DNA of 64,000 nt, taken from the NCBI GenBank assembly GCA_026075535.2, contig AP026548.1, positions 1,612,001 to 1,676,000 on the forward strand. Direction: 5' to 3'. The position numbers and the translations under genes were made by a program. The number at the start of each line of letters is the position of its first letter. Positions within the stretch are counted from its first letter, which is position 1. Shown here piece by piece: positions 1 to 10,375 of this stretch. Below the pieces are notes generated by a model. The model made no database searches. It had not been told where the DNA came from and saw only the letters and a list, made by a program, of their open reading frames with translations. Source of the DNA: Tricholoma matsutake. Taxonomy: Eukaryota > Basidiomycota > Agaricomycetes > Agaricales > Tricholomataceae.

Positions 1-205
1 TACAAGCCAAATTCAGTGTTATCTCTGAGATCAGGCACTGTTGGAAGGGTTATTGATCCGAAGTGTCAAAATAGGCGCCTGACGAACGACGAACAATTGA
101 TGAACCTTGACAAACCTTATCACGTGACCTGTAAACATTTGGAGAGGTTTCAAAGAAAAAATTTTGAATTTGTCGAAGAAGTGATTCATCACAGATTCTA
201 CAATT

Positions 206-1303
206 ATGTCTGAACCTTCAACTTCTAATCCTGGTCCTAATCCTGTTCCCATACCAGCACTAGAGGCGAAAATTGATGCGCTCACAGCACAAATGTCACA
301 ATTAGTGTCAGTATTGGCAGCATCACAGCCCAGACAAGTGGAAGTACAGCCAGAGATGATAGGAGAAAGAGATGATGAGATGGAGGAGATGGTGGAGTGG
401 ATATCACAGGAGGATGAGACAGCAGAGAAATCTGGAAATGGAAAAGCGCGCTTACCTAAGTATGCGCCCCTGCAAATCTTTGACAGTACCATGGAGAATA
501 CAAAATCCTTCATCAGCTCTATAGTATTGTACATCCATGGGAGGAAGCCAGAGTTTTGTACAGCTGAGTCTAGGATTATGTTTGCTCTCTCATATATTCA
601 GGGGGGGAAAGCACAGTTCTGGAGAAACGAGGCTATTAATCAAATTGCCGTGGGAAATAAACCATTTGCAACCTTCAAGGAATTTCTGGAGAGATTGGAG
701 GCACAGTTTGGAGACCCTAATCCAAAGGCGACAGCCAATGCTAAATTAAAGACCATGCACCAAGGTTCCCTAACGGTGGATGAATTTATTTTGCAGTTCA
801 AAGCAGAAGCTTCGCAAACGGACATGGGAGAAGCCGCGTTGGTAGAGTTTTTGAAAGCAGGATTAAATCCCTCCTTATTCAAGTCTATCTACCGACTACC
901 TTCTATGCCAGAGAAATTGGACGAGTGGTATAATTGGGCAATGCGCCTTGACCGGCAATATCGGCAGGAACAGGCGGAGTCAAAGTTGATGTACGGAAGT
1001 AGTAAATTTGGAAAGTCATCAGGAGGAAAGTCCGAGAAAGGAAAGGCACCTCAGGCGCAAGCTCCGAGGGCACAGCCACCAGCCATGGCAGTGACACCTA
1101 TAGTTATGGAGTCAGCAGCACCAGCAGAGGCAATGGAGGTTGATCAAGCAGGGAGATGAGCCCCACTTAAATGTTTTAACTGTGGGCAGTTAGGACACAT
1201 TGCTAGGAATTGTAGGCAGAAAAGAAAGATTAGGGAAGCTACAATCGAGGAAGTGAAGCCGGAGGAAGGCAAGCAGAAGAATTTTGCGGAAGAGTCCCAG
1301 TGA
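206..1303 (+). pseudogene. gag: gag of gypsy copy A, one internal stop
   Basis: The capsid-type reading frame starts at the ATG at 206, in the same context as the intact gag of copy B at 55619. A Pro/Ala-rich linker precedes a zinc knuckle CFNCGQLGH..NC (C-x2-C-x4-H-x4-C) at about 1170-1215. A TGA at 1157-1159 interrupts the frame just before the knuckle; copy B has CGA (Arg) there, so this is a CpG C-to-T nonsense change. The frame then runs to a TGA at 1301-1303 that copy B shares, so that one is probably the natural gag stop. Gag would form the virus-like particle and bind genomic RNA through the knuckle. Confidence 0.85.
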
Positions 1304-4300
1304 AGGTTTCCCCATTGGTGACCCAGAATTGTTACAATGTATTAGTATCCGAGGAACCCAGAGTAAATCAGAAAAGGAAATCGAGGAGGAGTACAACTGT
1401 TACGGATCATGTGACCAAGAAAATTGCCGAGCACTATTTCTGAAAACCCCTGAATTCTTTATTCGCTCTGTGTGAATAGAACCAGAAATCACCTTGACTG
1501 TGGGATTGAAGACAGTGGACACGCATGCAGCTATTGATGTGGAAGCATTGCTTGATAGTGGTGCTACAGGATTATTTATTAATTGATCCTTAATTACCAG
1601 AAATGGTATTAACACACGCAAGCTGGTGCAACCAATAATGGTGTACAATATTGACGGAACAGTCAATCGTGGAGGAACTATCAAGGAGGAGGTGACTATG
1701 GTACTAAAGTATCAGGAGCATCAGGAGCGAGCTGTATTCGAAGTGTGCGATCTTGGGAAAACCAATCTAATAATAGGATGTCCATGGTTACAGAAGCATA
1801 ATCCCGAAATTGATTGGAAAACTGGGAAAGTACAAATGACTCGTTGTCCTAAGGAATGTAATGTGTATGGGAGGAAGATGAAGAAGGAAAAAAGGAAAAA
1901 GAAAGAGAAAGAATGTCCAAGGAAGTATTCTGTTACGATGGAGGAAGTGGAGGATGAGGAAATGCCAAATGGGGAAGTTCCAATCATGATCGAGAAAGAA
2001 GAGCAGAAGCAAACCTTTAGAACAATTCGTGGAGGACAGTCATGGGACAAGAATATCGTGAAGGTGGAGAAGCCAGTGGAGGAATGGGTGCCAAAAGTGT
2101 ATCATGAACATCTGTCAGTGTTCCAGAAGAAGGAGTCTGAGCGAATGCCGGTGTGGAAGCCATGGGATCATGCGATTGAGATGAAGCGAGGGTTTGTGCC
2201 GAAGAAGTCGAAGGTATATCCATTATCTCCGATGGAACAAGAAGAAGTGGATGCATTCCTGAAGGAGCAATTGCGCAAAGGATACATACGACCTTCGAAA
2301 TCACTGCAGACGTCACCAATATTCTTCGTGCCAAAGAAAGACCAAAGGAAGAGGATGTGTACAGATTATAGGTATTTGAATGAGTGGACAGTGAAGAACG
2401 TGTACCCCCTGCCGTTGATCTCAGAAATAATTGACAAGGTGGGAAAAGCCAAGGTCTTTACAAAATTGGATTTATGATGGGGATACAACAATGTATGAAT
2501 AAAGAAAGGAGATGAGTGGAAGGCAGCATTTGCCATGCGTCGAGGATCCTTCGAGCTGCTTGTCATGTTTTTTGGGATGACTAATAGTCCCCCGACCTTT
2601 CAAAATATGATGAACGACATTTTCAAGGATGTAATAGACAAAGGCGTGGTAATAATATTTATTGACAACATTCTGATGTTCACAGAGGATGAAGAGAATC
2701 ATGAGGCGATAGTGCAGGAGGTGTTACGGAGGTTGCCCACCAGTGTCAAGGAGGTTCAAGCTTTCTTGGGACTCGCAAATTATTATTGTCGCTTTGTGCA
2801 CAATTTTTCTAAAATTGCCGCACCCTTACATAACCTTACACAAAAGGGAGTAGTATGGAGGTGGGGAGAGCAGCAGCAGACAGCATTTGAGGAGTTGAAG
2901 AGGAAGTTTGTGGAGGGACCAATATTAGCCCCAGTAGATTTCACATGCCCTTTGCGAGTGGAATCCGATGCATCTGATTTTGCTACTGGAGCAGTATTAT
3001 CAATGCTGTGCAAAGATGACAAATGGCATCCTTGTGCATACTTGTCAAAAGGGTTGAATGATGTGGAGAGGAATTATGATGTGCATGACAAAGAGATGTT
3101 GGGGATAATATGAGCATTGGAGGCATGGAGGCATTATTTGGAGGGATGTATGCATGAGATTGAGATCTGGACGGATCATCAAAATCTGCAATACTTCATG
3201 TCCACTAAAAATCTTAATTGCCAGCAAGTGCGTTGGGCACTATTCCTATCGCGTTTCAATTTTCACTTGGTCCACAAAGCGGGAAGCTTAATGAGGAAAG
3301 CAGATGCATTATCCAGACGTATCGATCATAAAAGGGGGGTGGAGGAGGACAATAAAAATGTTACCTTACTCAAACCCGAATACTTTCGCATTTGCGCTAT
3401 GCGTCAAGGGCATCTATTAATAGATAGCTCGGAAATGGAAATGTTGTCTAAAATTAGACAATGTTTGGAAATGGATGATGAAGTAGTGGAAGCCATGAAA
3501 GCTCTGAAGGGAGAGAAGAAAGGTAATATCAAAGCAGATGAATGGGCTGAGGAACAAGGGTTGGTGTTGTTTCGAGGAAAAGTGTATGTACCAAAGGCTT
3601 AGGATTTGCGAAGGGAGATCATCCGGTTACATCACAATACGCCGATTGCCGGACACCCAGGAAGATGGAAGACATTGGAATTAGTAATGAGAAATTATTG
3701 GTGGCCCGGAATTTCGAAGTATGTGTTGGGGTATGTGGATGGATGTGATACATGCATGAGGGGGAAGAAATTTCCAGAGAAACCTGCAGGAAAATTAATG
3801 CCGAACCTTATACCTAAAGCGCCGTGGCGAGATATATCTGTGGATTTTATTACTGGATTACCTGAGGCTCAAGGGTACGATGCAATATTTGTAGTATGTG
3901 ACCACTTTACAAAAGAGGTCCATATTATTCCTACTACTACAGAAACCTCATCATTGGGCTTGGTGCGCCTCTATCTAAATCAGGTATGGTGGTTACATGG
4001 GTTACCCGATACCGTTATCTCCGATTGTGGACCACAATTTGCTTCCACATTTATGCGAGAACTAAACAACATATTGGGAATTCAAACTGAATTATCTATG
4101 GCATATCACCCGCAGACTGATGGGCAGACAGAGAGAATGAATCAGGAGTTGGAGCAGTACCTATGTATGTTTGTCAACTACCGACAAACCAACTGGCCTG
4201 AATGGTTGGCAATTGCCAAATTTTCCCACAATAACAAATTCCATTCGGCTACTCGTATGACACCCTTTTTCGCGAATTATGGATATCATCCTCGCATGGG

Positions 4301-4985
4301 AGTAGAACCCAGAAGGGAAGTCAAAGTACAGTCGGTAGAAGACTTTGTATCTAAGATGCAAAAGGTACAAGAGGAAGCAGAGGCGGCATTGAAGAAAGCA
4401 CATGATGACATGATGCGACACGTGGATCGTACTCGAGCACGCGCTCCAGAGTACAAAGTTGGTGACTTGGTATGGCTAAGTACCAAGGACCTGAATATTC
4501 CACGACCTTCGAGGAAACTTACGGAGAAACAAGTTGGCCCATATGCGATCTCTAAAGTGATCTCGCCTAATGCGGTAGTGCTAAAATTACCCCGATCATT
4601 CAAGATTGATCCCGAGATTAATGTATCCCGCCTATGCCCTTACCGCCCGCCCACTATTCCTGGCCAACAAACTACTCCGCAACCTCCAATAATAGTAGAA
4701 GGTGCTCCAGAATACATAGTTGAAAAAATTCTAGACTCACGTCTTTGATGGAACAAACTGGAGTTCTTAATAAAGTGGAAAAACTATACTGACGAAAATA
4801 ATTTGTGGGAACCCAAAGAGAATTGTAAGCGAGTGCATAACGTGATCGCCCAATTCTTTAAACGTAATCCGAATGCTCCGTGTCGCGTTGCGAGAATGGT
4901 GTATGAGGGGATGAGATTCCGGCCTTACCAAAATTTCACAGAGGGGACAGACACAATATTTTCTCGCCTGGAAGTCGAGGCATAA
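1297..4985 (+). pseudogene. pol: pol of gypsy copy A (PR-RT-RH-IN-chromodomain), inactivated
   Basis: The pol frame lies -1 relative to gag and overlaps the gag stop. Visible pieces: protease DSGAT near 1555; RT from about 2100 with [10 protein letters not shown] and the catalytic box reading FIDNI (Asp-Asn instead of Asp-Asp) near 2660; RNase H with SDASD near 2970 and TDHQN near 3175; integrase with an HHCC zinc motif near 3630-3760 and Asp, Asp, Glu residues in DFITG, ISDCG and TERMNQELEQ; a C-terminal chromodomain (EFLIKW..W.P) near 4760-4870. Stops occur at 1473, 1582, 2474, 2496, 3110, 3601 and 4747, mostly CGA-to-TGA or CAG-to-TAG type. A 138 bp segment present in copy B at 58150-58287 is missing at 2735/2736. 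Confidence 0.92.
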
Positions 4986-4996
4986 AAGGGGGGTAA

Positions 4997-5398
4997 TGTT
5001 AGGAAACCACCCCATTACCTAATAAAATTTCATTTTTATTTTATTATGTTGAATTACGCTACATGACGCTAAATTACACTACACTTTGATAGCATGAGAA
5101 TTTTATTTTGCATGCATCAAAATGTACGCGCATGTACGAGTGCGTCAGTAACAACAATGTACAATATGTGTAACATAGTATATAAACCCTAAATATATGC
5201 CTAGGGGACCCCAGTTGTGTTCTCTTAGGAATTCCACCTACGTTTTCGGTGTGAAAGGCCTATCTCAACAAACTCACCTATTAATAACCCCTCGCATCAA
5301 AACCATCAATTCCCCCATCATGAGCACGGATCCCACCCCCTTCTTGTAGAGAGAACCCACACGGTCTTAGCTAGCAGATAGTGGGTGTCGCCCTAACA
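4997..5398 (+). repeat. 3' LTR of gypsy copy A
   Basis: 402 bp, begins TGTTAGGAAACC and ends GCCCTAACA (TG..CA), preceded by a polypurine tract AAAAGGGGGG. It has the same length as both LTRs of copy B. A TATATAAA box is at 5179-5186, with AGTTGTGTTCT at 5213-5223, 34 bp downstream. Confidence 0.95.
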
Positions 5399-5400
5399 AT

Positions 5401-5658
5401 CCCTCACATTGAATGCGAGGGAGTGGGGATTATTGTGATTACATACATAAACAAAAAATCCTCCCTCTCACAAGATGCGAGAGGGAGTTTTATTTATATA
5501 CATAAAAAGCTAACCCCTCATGTTTGGCGTGAGGGGGGAGGTAAAAACATGAAGAAAAATATCCCTCCCCCACACAAAATGGGGGTGGGGGGGCACAATA
5601 CTAATAAATAATTAAAAGTACAAAAAAAATCCTTCCCCACGCGAAGTGCAGGGGAGGG
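5401..5658. repeat. array of five G/C-stem hairpins
   Basis: Five short inverted repeats lie about 50-68 bp apart with AT-rich spacers: 5401-5421 (CCCTC/GAGGG), 5461-5487 (CTCCCTCTC/GAGAGGGAG), 5514-5536 (CCCCTCA/TGAGGGG), 5563-5593 (CCTCCCCC/GGGGGTGGGG, imperfect) and 5631-5658 (CCTTCCCC/GGGGAGGG). Stem sequences differ while several loops resemble each other (ACATTGAATGC, ACAAGATGC, ACGCGAAGTGC). There is no coding potential. A sixth similar hairpin sits at 31489-31514. Function unknown. Confidence 0.6.
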
Positions 5659-5697
5659 GGAGGGGACATGACTCCACTGTGCTAGGTGTGTTGTCTG

Positions 5698-5925
5698 TCA
5701 TTCCACCCATGATCCACCCCACGAGCAGTTGCTCGTGAGGCTGGGGGTGGGTGGCTTGTCATCATTGTTGTTCCACCCATGATCCACCCCATGAGCAGTT
5801 GCTCGTGAGGCTGGGGGCAGGTGGTGCATCGTCATCTCCTATCCCTGTGCCTGGGTGTCATTCCACCCACATTCCACCCCACGAGCAGTTGCTCATGAGA
5901 CTGGGGGTGGGTGGCTTGTCGTCGT
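5698..5925. repeat. three copies of a palindrome-centred repeat
   Basis: A unit of about 70-90 bp is repeated three times, each centred on CACGAGCAGTTGCTCGTG or a variant, at 5720-5737, 5790-5807 and 5880-5897, flanked by TCCACCCC and by CTGGGGG-type runs. The same core in the opposite orientation recurs at 31959-31980, 32613-32632, 32696-32715 and 32916-32935. Open frames here follow the repeat and are not credible genes. Confidence 0.7.
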
Positions 5926-6562
5926 TCATCACCATCGTCCCCCATTTGGATTTCTGTTTTTTTTTTTTTTCGGGGTGGGCAGGGGGGTTGGGCACATCAG
6001 TGTGACATGGCGCCAGTACAGAGGTTGGTGGGTGCTTACTAGGCAGGTACCTCCATTCTGGGGTCTCCTGGCATCCCTCTGCACCCTCCTAGCCCATGTT
6101 GACAGCCTCACATCCCATTTGAATGGGGAGGAGGGGATCAGGTGGGTGTGGGTGTGGGTTGCACATTTGTCATTGTGGCAGGTCATCCCCAGTAGTATAT
6201 AACCTAAAAAGCAATAAAATACAATTAGTTGATTGATAAAACAAAAAGCAAAAAAAGAAAAAAAAGAAAAACTTATCTATGGACCAAATGACAGTTGCCA
6301 TTGTTTGGGCCCACATTCTGTCCAGTCAGCTCATTTGAAGGTGGTGGTGATGGTGAGAGTGGGCGTGGCAGTGCTGGTGGCGGGTGTGCACACAGTGGTG
6401 GTGGTAGAGTAGAGAGGAGGAGGAGGCAGCGTTGACGATGGTGGTGGTGGTTGTGAGCTGGCAGTCACATGTCACATGTCATGCAATGCATGCAGCTATG
6501 CATATGGCTGGTTACTACACCCTTAATTGGGTAATAAAGGTATCAAATGTAGGTAGTAATAA
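5926..6562. other. non-coding spacer, low complexity
   Basis: Holds a poly-T run near 5955, G-rich simple sequence, A-rich sequence around 6235-6275 and GTGGTGGTG-type sequence around 6340-6450. I see no gene, LTR end or RNA gene here. Confidence 0.5.
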
Positions 6563-6601
6563 AGCCTTGGTAGATCAGTGGTTAAGCATGTTGTTCTGTG
6601 T
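6563..6601 (+). repeat. 5' half of a split tRNA-derived SINE
   Basis: Contains a pol III A-box-like sequence TAGATCAGTGG at 6571-6581. The matching B box lies 3.7 kb away at 10336-10344, on the other side of an LTR element flanked by GTGT duplications. Joining across the duplication gives A and B boxes at normal tRNA spacing (roughly 60 bp). Confidence 0.5.
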
Positions 6602-6740
6602 TGGAGTAGGGTGTTTGGGCACCTACTCCAGGTGGTCACATGACCATGTAGTCAGTAGACAGTCACATGTACATACAGGCTCAGGCTATACCATCACTGT
6701 CCCTGACATAGCTATAGGCAGGAGACTTGCTACGTCTTCA
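6602..6740 (+). repeat. 5' LTR of the non-autonomous element
   Basis: 139 bp, begins TGGAGTAGGG, ends CTACGTCTTCA. Nearly identical to 10150-10303 apart from a 15 bp duplication and a few substitutions, several of them C/T at CpG. Confidence 0.8.
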
Positions 6741-7053
6741 TCTTGGTGATGAGAGCATGATTTGACGCACACACTACTGCTTTGTGCTAATTTTTGTTAC
6801 TTCTGCTTTGATTCTTGCGAGCCACATCACAATGCGTAAATTTGTGTCTAGCTTCACTTTCTAGTTATTGCTCTCGAGTCTCTAGCCCCAGCACCCAGTT
6901 ACAGCCACAGAACCACAGAACCACAGTCTACTAGTCCCCAGTCTACCAGTCACACAGAACCAGAACCAGCTACAGAACCAGACAGAACCACAGAACCAGT
7001 TACACAGAACCAGCACCAGTCTCTCAGTCTTTCACTCAGTTCTCACACTCAGC

Positions 7054-7964
7054 ATGCCAGGTCCAGGACAGGGCAAACAAAGCAATAAGAAAAAGTGGCG
7101 TGAGAACACATCTAATTTGAATGCAAATATGGCAGCCATAAACACCATAATGACAGCATCGAGCACTCTAAACATGAGAATGACCACCCGAGCAATGTCA
7201 CTACCTAGCATGGTTACCACTGCAGCTGAACTCACAGATGAAACAGCACAAGAAACTGGCTCACATACAGCTACACTACTGGCTACAAAGATGAATACAG
7301 CAACTGTTACAGCAAGCACTGCCTGCTCCAACAACACACAGTGTAGCACCTCAACAATCCCCACTTTAGGTACTATGGATGAAATCAGCCGGTTCTGTAA
7401 CCCCACGACAGCCAGGTCAACTGCCATCGTATGCAATAGCCTACTATGGAGTGTCATGCTAAAGCTCCTGGAGAATGCGAAGACCAGAGCCTTTGATGAA
7501 GGAAAGGAGGAGGGCTACTATGAGGGATATGAGGATGGAAAGCACTTGGCCAGTGAGGAGGAACAGAGCAAAGGAGTCTTTGAGACATTGAGGAGGGAAG
7601 ATGAAGAAAAGGCACAAAGCACCACATTTGAGCAAGGGAGAAAGAAGGGAGAAGAACATGGGAGAATGGCCAAAAGAGAGAGTTGGGAGATGAGGCATGG
7701 CCCAGACAAGTGCGAGGAGCGACGGATACAGCTCCAGAAGGTTGGAATTGACATGAATATGCAAATGGAACCAACAGCCAGCATAACCATGGACTTGAGC
7801 ACACAGACAACATCCACCACCACTGTTGATGTCGATACACAAACGGCACCCCACGACCACCCATCAGACACATCGACAACGCCATCAACACTGTCGACAA
7901 CCACCACCACAACCTCATCCACTGTGTCGAACCTGCCCCCAACAGCTCCCAAACAATGGCACTC
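7054..7964 (+). pseudogene. N-terminal part of the element ORF, coiled Glu/Lys-rich protein
   Basis: The ATG at 7054 opens a frame running into the fold-back element. After a Thr/Ala-rich start (about residues 20-130) there is a charged, probably helical stretch with repeated EGY/EGYEDGK and EQGRKKGEEHG motifs (about residues 145-215), then a Thr/Ser/Pro-rich tail with STQTT and VDTQTAP. I recall comparable unannotated basidiomycete proteins with this layout but know no assigned function. It may be a gag-like or nucleic-acid-packaging protein of the element; that is inference. It continues, less clearly, from 8782 to 10000 beyond the insertion. Confidence 0.5.
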
Positions 7965-8781
7965 ACACAACAGGCAGGGCAAAACTTTCCCAGAGAGAAA
8001 ATGTGGAGAAAATGTGGAGAAAATTACACTTTTTCTTTAAGCAAACAAATAGGGAAAAACTAGTGAAAATAACTTATTTCCTGTTCATTTTCTCTTCAAT
8101 CTGCCTAAGGAAAAATATATCATTTTTGTGGAGAGAAAAAAAAGGGAATCTGCAGTGAAAAGAACTTATTTCTGCTTGATTTCCCCCTAATTTTTGTGTA
8201 GGAAAAAAGAGTGATATTTCCTTCAAAAGCAAATCAGAAATCTTGAGTGAATATAACTTATTTCTTCCAAATTTTGACCTGGAAAACTGCATGTGAAAAA
8301 GTGTAATTTTCTCCTCATGTTTGCCAGCTTTTCACCAGGAAAAAAAGAAACTCCTGCCTGTTTGGGTCAAGAGCACAGCCACCAATGTTGACATAAGCAG
8401 GCAAGAGTTTCTTTTTCTCCTGGTGAAAATCTGGCAAACATGAGGAGAAAATTACACTTTTTCACATGCAGTTTTCCAGATCAAAATTTGGAAGAAATAA
8501 GTTATATTCACTCAAGATTTCTGATTTGCTTTTGCAGGAAATATCACCCTTTTTTCCGATGCAAAAATTAGGGGGAAATCAAGAAGAAATAAGTTCTTTT
8601 CACTTCAGATTCCCTTTTTTTTCTCCACAAAAATAATATATTTTTCCTCAGGCAGCTTGAAGAGAAAATGAACAGAAAATAAGTTATTTTCACCAGTTTT
8701 TCTTTACTTGTTTGCTACATGAAAAAATGTAATTTTCTCCATTATTTTCTCTCAGGCAAAATGTTGCCCTGCCTGTTGTGT
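7965..8781. mobile_element. fold-back (long inverted repeat) element
   Basis: Two arms of about 396 bp (7965-8360) and 384 bp (8398-8781) are inverted copies separated by a 37 bp unique spacer (8361-8397). Ends read ACACAACAGGCAGGGCAA and its complement. Arms are AT-rich with blocks such as AATAACTTATTTC and have diverged by small indels and substitutions. Flanks are CACTC (7960-7964) and CACTG (8782-8786), a possible imperfect 5 bp target duplication. No coding capacity of its own. Confidence 0.85.
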
Positions 8782-10000
8782 CACTGCTGGCTCGACCTAC
8801 AGCACCCGTCCTCTTGAGCCCAGAGCCCCACTGTTCCGCCACCATGTCACAACCTACAATGGCAATGAAAACTGTTGCAACCACCCATGGAACAACTACT
8901 AGGGTGACAACTAGCTGCCAGATGACTGCTACCACCTTGTATACTAAGTGCCAGGCCCCAAACAATGTACATAAACGGTCTATAGCCCAACAAACGACAT
9001 TATGTGAGGACAAGCAAATGCGCTCATCAAAACATGTTGTTTACTCAACAGAATGACCCTGCTCACCCCAGGACTCCAAACGAAAGCCCAGAACACCTCC
9101 CAGCACCCCCCAGCCTGTGCCCCAACCCCCTGTTCTATACATCGAACCACCCCATGCTGCTGTCATGTCATCATTGATGATGACTGAGTCCCCTGCTCTG
9201 CCCGACTCAGGACCACCCCCCACAGCTCCAGAAGGATGACGTACATGCCTAGAGCCTGCAGAATATCCCTGGGATATGTTCCAACCACCCAGCTCTCCCC
9301 AGGTCGCCCAGAAACGAGTCGTTTCACCCCCACTTGCATCATGCACCCCTGCCATGTCACTAACAATGCTGTCGACACCTGTCAACACCCCCTGTCTGCT
9401 GCCATCACCACCGGTACACCCCTGCCAACCTCATCATGGATGGAAACAAGCCATTTTGCTACCTATGGCAGCACCCAATGACGAACACCTATGGCTACGA
9501 AAAAATGATGCAGCAACAATGGTACCACCCCCAGCCACCGTTTTACGGTCCCACCTCTTGTCTCACCTTTTTTGAGCCACATACCACCATCTTCAACACC
9601 TATGTGTCTCCACTGGGCAGATGATGCCATGTCGCTACCAATTGCTCCCAGTATCCAGCCACGAGACCTCGCTGTTCTGAAAACAGACTGTCGACAGCTG
9701 TTTGGAACACCACGATGAACAACAAGGTGACAACAAGCCCCAACCCCACCATATTTTTCTTCACAGTCTCAAAAGTCTTCATATCCAGCCTCACCATCTC
9801 TTCATTGGTCTCAAGCTCAACCCTTTATCACCCTTTATCACCCCTCTGGTATTGGACCAGGCAAGCCCGTTATTGTTCCCCCTGTTGGAGTAGCACCTGC
9901 ACCTGCTGCTTCTGTTCCAAAACTTGACTGGGACCAAGACCCTTACCTCATTGACTTAAGCTGGGCACTTCGAGCTCTGGGATGGGCACCCCCTTGTTGA
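8782..10000 (+). pseudogene. C-terminal part of the element ORF, decayed
   Basis: Pro/Thr/Ser-rich translation continues in pieces (8775-9053, 9276-9575) and ends with DWDQDPYLIDLSWALRALGW followed by a TGA at 9998-10000. Stops and frame changes break the frame. Composition matches the 7054-7964 half, so I treat both as one original gene. The function is not recognised. Confidence 0.4.
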
Positions 10001-10149
10001 GTATTCTACTGCTTTATTTTTTCTCAATCATAGAATTTTTTTTGTCACATTGTTTATATTATTCCTATACCTATTGTTCTGCATTCAGCTCATTCTTTTG
10101 TTTTCTTCCTGTGGCGACGAGGACGTCGCCTTTTTTGGAGGTGGGCAAA

Positions 10150-10303
10150 TGGAGTAGGATGTTTGGGCACCTACTCCAGGTGGTCATGTGACCATGTAGT
10201 CAGTAGACAGTCACATGTACATACAGGCTCAGGCTATACCATCACTGTCCCTGCCATCACTGTCCCTGCCATAGCTATAGGCAGGAGACTTGCTACATCT
10301 CTA
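10150..10303 (+). repeat. 3' LTR of the non-autonomous element
   Basis: 154 bp, begins TGGAGTAGGA, ends CTACATCTCTA. It is preceded by a short GGCGAC/GTCGCC inverted repeat around 10114-10131 and a purine-rich GGAGGTGGGCAAA tract. Confidence 0.8.
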
Positions 10304-10375
10304 GTGTGTAAACCTGTGTAGACCCAAGGTCAAGTGTTCAATTCTTACTGTATGTGAAACTTTTATTTGGGAAAG
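10304..10375 (+). repeat. 3' half of the split SINE
   Basis: Carries the B box GTTCAATTC at 10336-10344, an exact match to the GTTCRANNC consensus, and continues the tRNA-like head begun at 6563. Confidence 0.5.

Larger units (their letters stand above)
1..5398 (+). mobile_element. Ty3/gypsy chromovirus, copy A (5' end outside window)
   Basis: The window opens inside this element, about 285 bases downstream of where the 5' LTR would end, judged by alignment with copy B at 54731-60928. Order is leader, gag, protease, reverse transcriptase, RNase H, integrase, chromodomain, polypurine tract and 3' LTR. It is dead: in-frame stops lie in gag and pol, a 138 bp in-frame deletion removes RT sequence after position 2735, and the RT catalytic Asp-Asp reads Asp-Asn. 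Family membership rests on domain order and the C-terminal chromodomain. The sequence after the 3' LTR begins ATCCC, which may be the target duplication, but the partner lies outside the window. Confidence 0.95.
6602..10303 (+). mobile_element. non-autonomous LTR element with one large ORF
   Basis: Direct terminal repeats of 139 bp (6602-6740) and 154 bp (10150-10303) flank a 3.4 kb interior. The 15 bp length difference is a local duplication (CATCACTGTCCCTGC) in the right repeat. A 4 bp target duplication GTGT is at 6598-6601 and 10304-10307. The interior has no protease, RT or integrase, only one long frame of a Gln/Thr- and Glu/Lys-rich protein (7054 to about 10000) broken by a fold-back insertion. 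A candidate primer site containing TGGTGATGAGAG begins 3-5 bases after the left repeat. This is best read as a parasite of an autonomous LTR element not present here. Confidence 0.75.

Noticed and set aside
1721..2334. Antisense frames over gypsy pol
   Set aside because: They reproduce in copy B at the same place and are mirror frames of Lys/Glu-rich pol sequence.
5751..6202. Open frames in both orientations over the palindromic repeats
   Set aside because: They are translations of repeated GC-rich non-coding units, with no protein features and overlapping frames on both strands.
6571..6581. A functional tRNA gene
   Set aside because: A-box and B-box-like sequences exist, but the B box is 3.7 kb away and the joined sequence does not form a convincing cloverleaf; a SINE head explains it better.
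7032..7982. Minus-strand frames opposite the 7054 ORF
   Set aside because: Shadows of the plus-strand coding composition; the plus frame has coherent coiled-coil motifs and matches the direction of the LTR element.
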